Shown here piece after piece: positions 6,836-8,873 of a stretch of DNA of 8,873 nucleotides (positions are counted from its first letter, which is position 1; the number at the start of each line of letters is the position of its first letter). Origin of the DNA: Alphaproteobacteria bacterium (GTDB lineage: Bacteria > Pseudomonadota > Alphaproteobacteria > Rhodobacterales > Rhodobacteraceae); NCBI GenBank assembly GCA_030428025.1, contig JAUIBJ010000096.1, positions 1 to 8,873 of the forward strand, in the 5' to 3' direction. The notes under the pieces were generated by a model. That model made no database searches. It had not been told where the DNA came from and saw nothing but the letters and a program-made list of their open reading frames with translations. Made by a program: the position numbers and the translations under genes.

Positions 6836-6860
6836 GCCCCATAGACCAAATCTATGGGGC
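6836..6860. promoter_or_regulatory. LysR-type operator: perfect dyad with T-N11-A core
   Basis: GCCCCATAGA (6836-6845) and TCTATGGGGC (6851-6860) are exact reverse complements around CCAAA. The inner part is ATAG-N7-CTAT, giving the T-N11-A signature of LysR recognition sites (T6842 and A6854). It lies between the divergent LysR gene and the transporter operon. Its centre is about 66 bp upstream of the start point inferred for the operon, the usual place of the regulator's anchoring site, and it also lies just upstream of the regulator's own ribosome binding site, which would suit autorepression. Sequence and position are seen; binding is inferred. Confidence 0.75.
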
Positions 6861-6870
6861 ACCGATTTGA

Positions 6871-6878
6871 AAGGGGAA
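6871..6878 (+). promoter_or_regulatory. Ribosome binding site of the LysR-type regulator
   Basis: AAGGGGAA is the only good Shine-Dalgarno-like sequence ahead of the regulator frame. It lies immediately after an in-frame TGA (6868-6870) and 7-9 nt before an in-frame CTG (6886), and so points to initiation near 6886 rather than at the GTG 60 nt further on. A GATAAT (6822-6827) upstream could be the -10 element of this gene. Confidence 0.45.
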
Positions 6879-6885
6879 TTGCGCG

Positions 6886-7878
6886 CTGGGACAGGCCGAC
6901 AAGTTCGTCACCAATCTGGATTGGAACCTCCTGCGCACCTTCGTTGTGATTGTCGAGGAGGGCGGCATCACTGCGGCGGCCACGCGGCTTCTGCGGCGTC
7001 AGCCCACGGTCAGCGCCGCGCTGGGGCGGCTTGAGGCGCATATCGGCGGTCGGCTCATCGAACGGGGCGGCGGCGCCTTCCGGTTGACCGCGGCGGGGCG
7101 CGAGCTTTATCGCGAATGCACCGAGATCTACGGCTCGATCTCGCAACTGGAAAAGCTCGCCTACTCGGCTTCGAAGGAAATGACTGGGCATGTGGAGATT
7201 CTGCTGGCCAGCCATGTTGTCACCCCGATCCTCGACCAGACGATCAGCATGTTTCACCGCGCCTATCCGGAGGTGACGATCGAAATCCGCGTCGATACCA
7301 GCCGCAACGTGATGCGCGACGTGCTGGAAAAGGCGGCGCCGCTGGGGATCTGCCTGGTCAACCGGCGGTTGGCCAAGCTGGATTACGAGCTCATCTATCG
7401 CGAATATTTCGGCTTCTTCTGCGGGCCGCCGCACCCGCTTTTCGGCCGGCGCGACCTGGATGTCAGCGATCTGCGCGGCTGTGCCGGCGTCTCCTTCGAG
7501 ACCGACAGCATGGACGACGCGCTGCGCCCGGTGGCGATCTTCCGGCGCGATCACGGGCTCGACCACAACATCGTCGGCCGCTCGACCCATCTGGAAGAGG
7601 TGCGGCGGCTGATCTCCTGCGGGTTGGGGATCGGACCGCTGCCGATCCATGTGGTCCGGCAGGATCTGGACAACGGCACGCTCTGGCGACTGCCGCCCTA
7701 TGACAGCCCGCCTGCGGTGGACATCTATGTGGTCACCAACCCCGCAAGCCGGCCGAGCCGGGCCGAGACGCTGTTTCTAGATGCGCTCAAGCGCGAGATC
7801 GCGGCCCATTCCATCGCCGACCGCACCTATGACGACACACGCCCATCGGCGCCTGCCCGTCCGATGGCCGCGACATGA
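6886..7878 (+). CDS. LysR-type transcriptional regulator
   Basis: A DNA-binding regulator, predicted to control the divergent transporter-aminotransferase operon and itself, probably responding to the transported compound or its product. The amino-terminal winged helix-turn-helix reads LDWNLLRTF, then VEEGGITAAATRLLRRQPTV and SAALGRLEAHIGGRLIER, followed by an Arg-Leu-Thr-Ala-Ala-Gly wing. A linker helix and a periplasmic-binding-protein-like effector domain follow (roughly 105-310). The frame is open only from 6871 and contains no ATG, GTG or TTG before GTG 6946, which would cut into the first helix of the DNA-binding domain. CTG at 6886, 7-9 nt after AAGGGGAA, gives 330 residues and an intact domain, so I use it. 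If GTG 6946 is used the product is 310 residues with a damaged N-terminus. A sequencing error altering a real start (for instance at GTCACCAAT, 6907) is another option. Family call is firm; start is uncertain. Confidence 0.9.
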   Translation: MGQADKFVTNLDWNLLRTFVVIVEEGGITAAATRLLRRQPTVSAALGRLEAHIGGRLIERGGGAFRLTAAGRELYRECTEIYGSISQLEKLAYSASKEMTGHVEILLASHVVTPILDQTISMFHRAYPEVTIEIRVDTSRNVMRDVLEKAAPLGICLVNRRLAKLDYELIYREYFGFFCGPPHPLFGRRDLDVSDLRGCAGVSFETDSMDDALRPVAIFRRDHGLDHNIVGRSTHLEEVRRLISCGLGIGPLPIHVVRQDLDNGTLWRLPPYDSPPAVDIYVVTNPASRPSRAETLFLDALKREIAAHSIADRTYDDTRPSAPARPMAAT

Positions 7879-7985
7879 GCGGGCAGGCCCCAGCCCCGGC
7901 CGCTGCCGGATTTGTCGCCGAGGCGGACACGATGCGCGCGCCGGCCATTTCCGGCGAAACTGGGGCAAAGGTCCGGCAAGGGTGA
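7875..7985 (+). CDS. Possible 36-codon linker ORF between the two regulators
   Basis: An ATG overlapping the LysR stop (ATGA, 7875-7878) opens a 36-codon frame ending in a TGA at 7983-7985 that overlaps the GTG of the next regulator (GTGA). The product would be small, Ala/Pro/Gly-rich (beginning MSGQAPAPAAAG), with no domain, signal or membrane segment. No Shine-Dalgarno site precedes the ATG, so it would depend on ribosomes finishing the LysR gene. It may serve only to carry ribosomes to the downstream gene, be a frameshifted amino-terminal extension of that gene, or be chance in GC-rich DNA. Confidence 0.25.
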   Translation: MSGQAPAPAAAGFVAEADTMRAPAISGETGAKVRQG

Positions 7986-8731
7986 GCCGGAGGGAGAAAT
8001 CCGCCCCGGCGCCGACGCCGGTCTCGGGTTCGGCCGGGAGGGCGCTTCTGATCCTGAGCCTGGTGCTGGAATACGGGCCGGTCTCGCCGCAGCGGCTGAC
8101 AGATCTCAGCGGGCTGGGGCGCACTGCCGTGCACCGGGCCATTCACGCCCTGATCGACCAGGGCTTCATCCGCTACCAACTCGGCAAGATGCATGTGATC
8201 GTCACCGCCGGGCTGCGCGACAGGCTGCAGGGCGCGTTCTTCAGCCCACCGGGGATCGACGCGATCTCGGAAGCGGTGGATCGCGCCCTCAAGCATCGCA
8301 GAATTCAGTGCGAAATCGCGGTCTTGTCCCCCGAAGGTCCGGTCCGGATCGTCGAGACGACCACCCCCGATCAGGAGCCCGACACCGAGTTTCTGGAAAG
8401 CGATCTGGTCTCGGTGCTGCTGTCGCATTTCGATCCCGTCGAGGTCACCCGCATCACCGCGCGCACTCTGCGCGAGAGGGGCCGGGGCGCACAGGTCGAG
8501 CCCGATTTTCTGGATCGATACCGGCAGGCCCAGTACCAGGGCTATATCTGGAACGCGCCACTGGGCACCTTTTGCGTGCGGCTTCTGACCGAGACCGATC
8601 AGGCGGTGGCGATTCGCCTGTTTTCCAGGGGAACCACCCGGTTGCGGCAACGCGATTGTGTCGAAACCGTGATGGCAATGGCCCGGAATTTGCCGGGAAT
8701 GTTTCCCGATCTCGCCGCAATTCCCGACTGA
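7982..8731 (+). CDS. IclR-like winged-helix transcriptional regulator
   Basis: A likely transcription factor of 249 residues, the normal length for the IclR family. Residues 17-70 form an IclR-type winged helix: SAGRALLILSLVLEYG, then VSPQRLTDLSGLGRTAV and HRAIHALIDQGFIRY. The rest (about 88-245) should be an effector domain, but it lacks the clear alanine/glycine-rich IclR landmarks I would expect, so subfamily and ligand are unknown. I start it at GTG 7982. The frame stays open upstream to 7781, but that part overlaps the LysR gene and is Arg/Pro-rich shadow sequence. The Shine-Dalgarno site is poor (GGCAAGG directly upstream), which fits coupling to upstream translation. It could act on the gene starting at 8858 or on the operon upstream; sequence does not decide. 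Confidence 0.75.
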   Translation: MSRREKSAPAPTPVSGSAGRALLILSLVLEYGPVSPQRLTDLSGLGRTAVHRAIHALIDQGFIRYQLGKMHVIVTAGLRDRLQGAFFSPPGIDAISEAVDRALKHRRIQCEIAVLSPEGPVRIVETTTPDQEPDTEFLESDLVSVLLSHFDPVEVTRITARTLRERGRGAQVEPDFLDRYRQAQYQGYIWNAPLGTFCVRLLTETDQAVAIRLFSRGTTRLRQRDCVETVMAMARNLPGMFPDLAAIPD

Positions 8732-8857
8732 TTTCAACATACGGAATGATCTGTTTGCCGGCCGCGTGCCGCTCGGTTACCAATTCGCTAATGCAAGTCC
8801 CGGGTCAGGTCTCTGCCGGCCCTTAACATCAGTGTCTTAGTAAAGAGGAACAGAAAC

Positions 8858-8873
8858 ATGGCCACCAATCTTC
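8858..8873 (+). CDS. Start of a further gene, cut by the window end
   Basis: ATG GCC ACC AAT CTT (MATNL...) follows GAGGAA at 8845-8850 with 7-nt spacing, a good ribosome binding site, and lies 126 nt after the regulator stop. Only five codons are visible, so its function cannot be named. The 8732-8857 spacer has a relatively AT-rich stretch and no convincing terminator; TGCCGGCC occurs twice in it (8756-8763 and 8814-8821). Its position makes it a natural target or operon partner of the IclR-like regulator. Confidence 0.6.

Noticed and set aside
7787..8740. Minus-strand frame of 317 codons opposite the IclR-like gene
   Set aside because: The plus strand carries a recognisable winged helix; the minus frame is low-complexity Arg/Gly/Pro sequence.
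8732..8857. Promoter or terminator after the IclR-like gene
   Set aside because: I could not find a convincing -35/-10 pair or a stem followed by a T run; the repeated TGCCGGCC is short and expected in GC-rich sequence.
1..8873. Mobile element, CRISPR array, phage or defence genes
   Set aside because: No transposase or integrase motifs, no regularly spaced repeats and no toxin/antitoxin or nuclease motifs were seen in any frame; all sizeable genes fit a transport, catabolism and regulation locus.

Overview
The window looks like an ordinary chromosomal segment of a high-GC alphaproteobacterium, most likely of the Rhodobacterales (Rhodobacter/Paracoccus/Roseobacter relatives). The reasons are strong G/C use at third codon positions, long opposite-strand shadow frames, tightly overlapping genes, and the style of the HAAT/Liv importer and class-III aminotransferase. 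The taxonomic call is inference from composition and gene style, not from a search.

From about 6.74 kb down to 0.1 kb, six genes run leftward (minus strand) as one apparent transcription unit: a secreted type-1 periplasmic binding protein (6736-5501), a LivH-type permease (5404-4136), a LivM-type permease (4122-2890), a LivG-type ATPase (2893-2159), a LivF-type ATPase (2162-1440), and a PLP-dependent class-III aminotransferase (1436-99). The genes from livH onward overlap by 4 nt or are separated by 3 or 13 nt. The one larger gap, between binding protein and livH, holds a perfect GC-rich hairpin, the usual place for a device that keeps binding-protein mRNA more abundant than permease mRNA. 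The unit reads as capture, import and first transamination of an amino compound. The substrate is not evident; the 'branched-chain amino acid' label is only a family name.

A LysR-type regulator (from about 6886 to 7878) is divergent from the operon. The roughly 150-nt shared control region contains a perfect 10-bp inverted repeat with a T-N11-A core (6836-6860) and two 10-bp-phased CAAATTG repeats (6806-6822), the classic two-site layout of a LysR-controlled promoter. The regulator's reading frame has no ATG/GTG/TTG at the proper N-terminus, so a CTG start at 6886 is proposed.

Downstream on the plus strand is a divergent IclR-like winged-helix regulator (GTG start 7982, end 8731), linked to the LysR gene by a 36-codon mini-ORF with ATGA and GTGA overlaps at its two ends. 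A further gene with a good ribosome binding site starts at 8858 and runs off the window.

I see no mobile element, CRISPR array, tRNA or rRNA, phage gene or defence system. The most interesting points are the LysR operator architecture, the unusual LivH amino-terminal membrane extension with the LivM cysteine-bearing insert, the non-canonical starts, and the mini-ORF between the two regulators.
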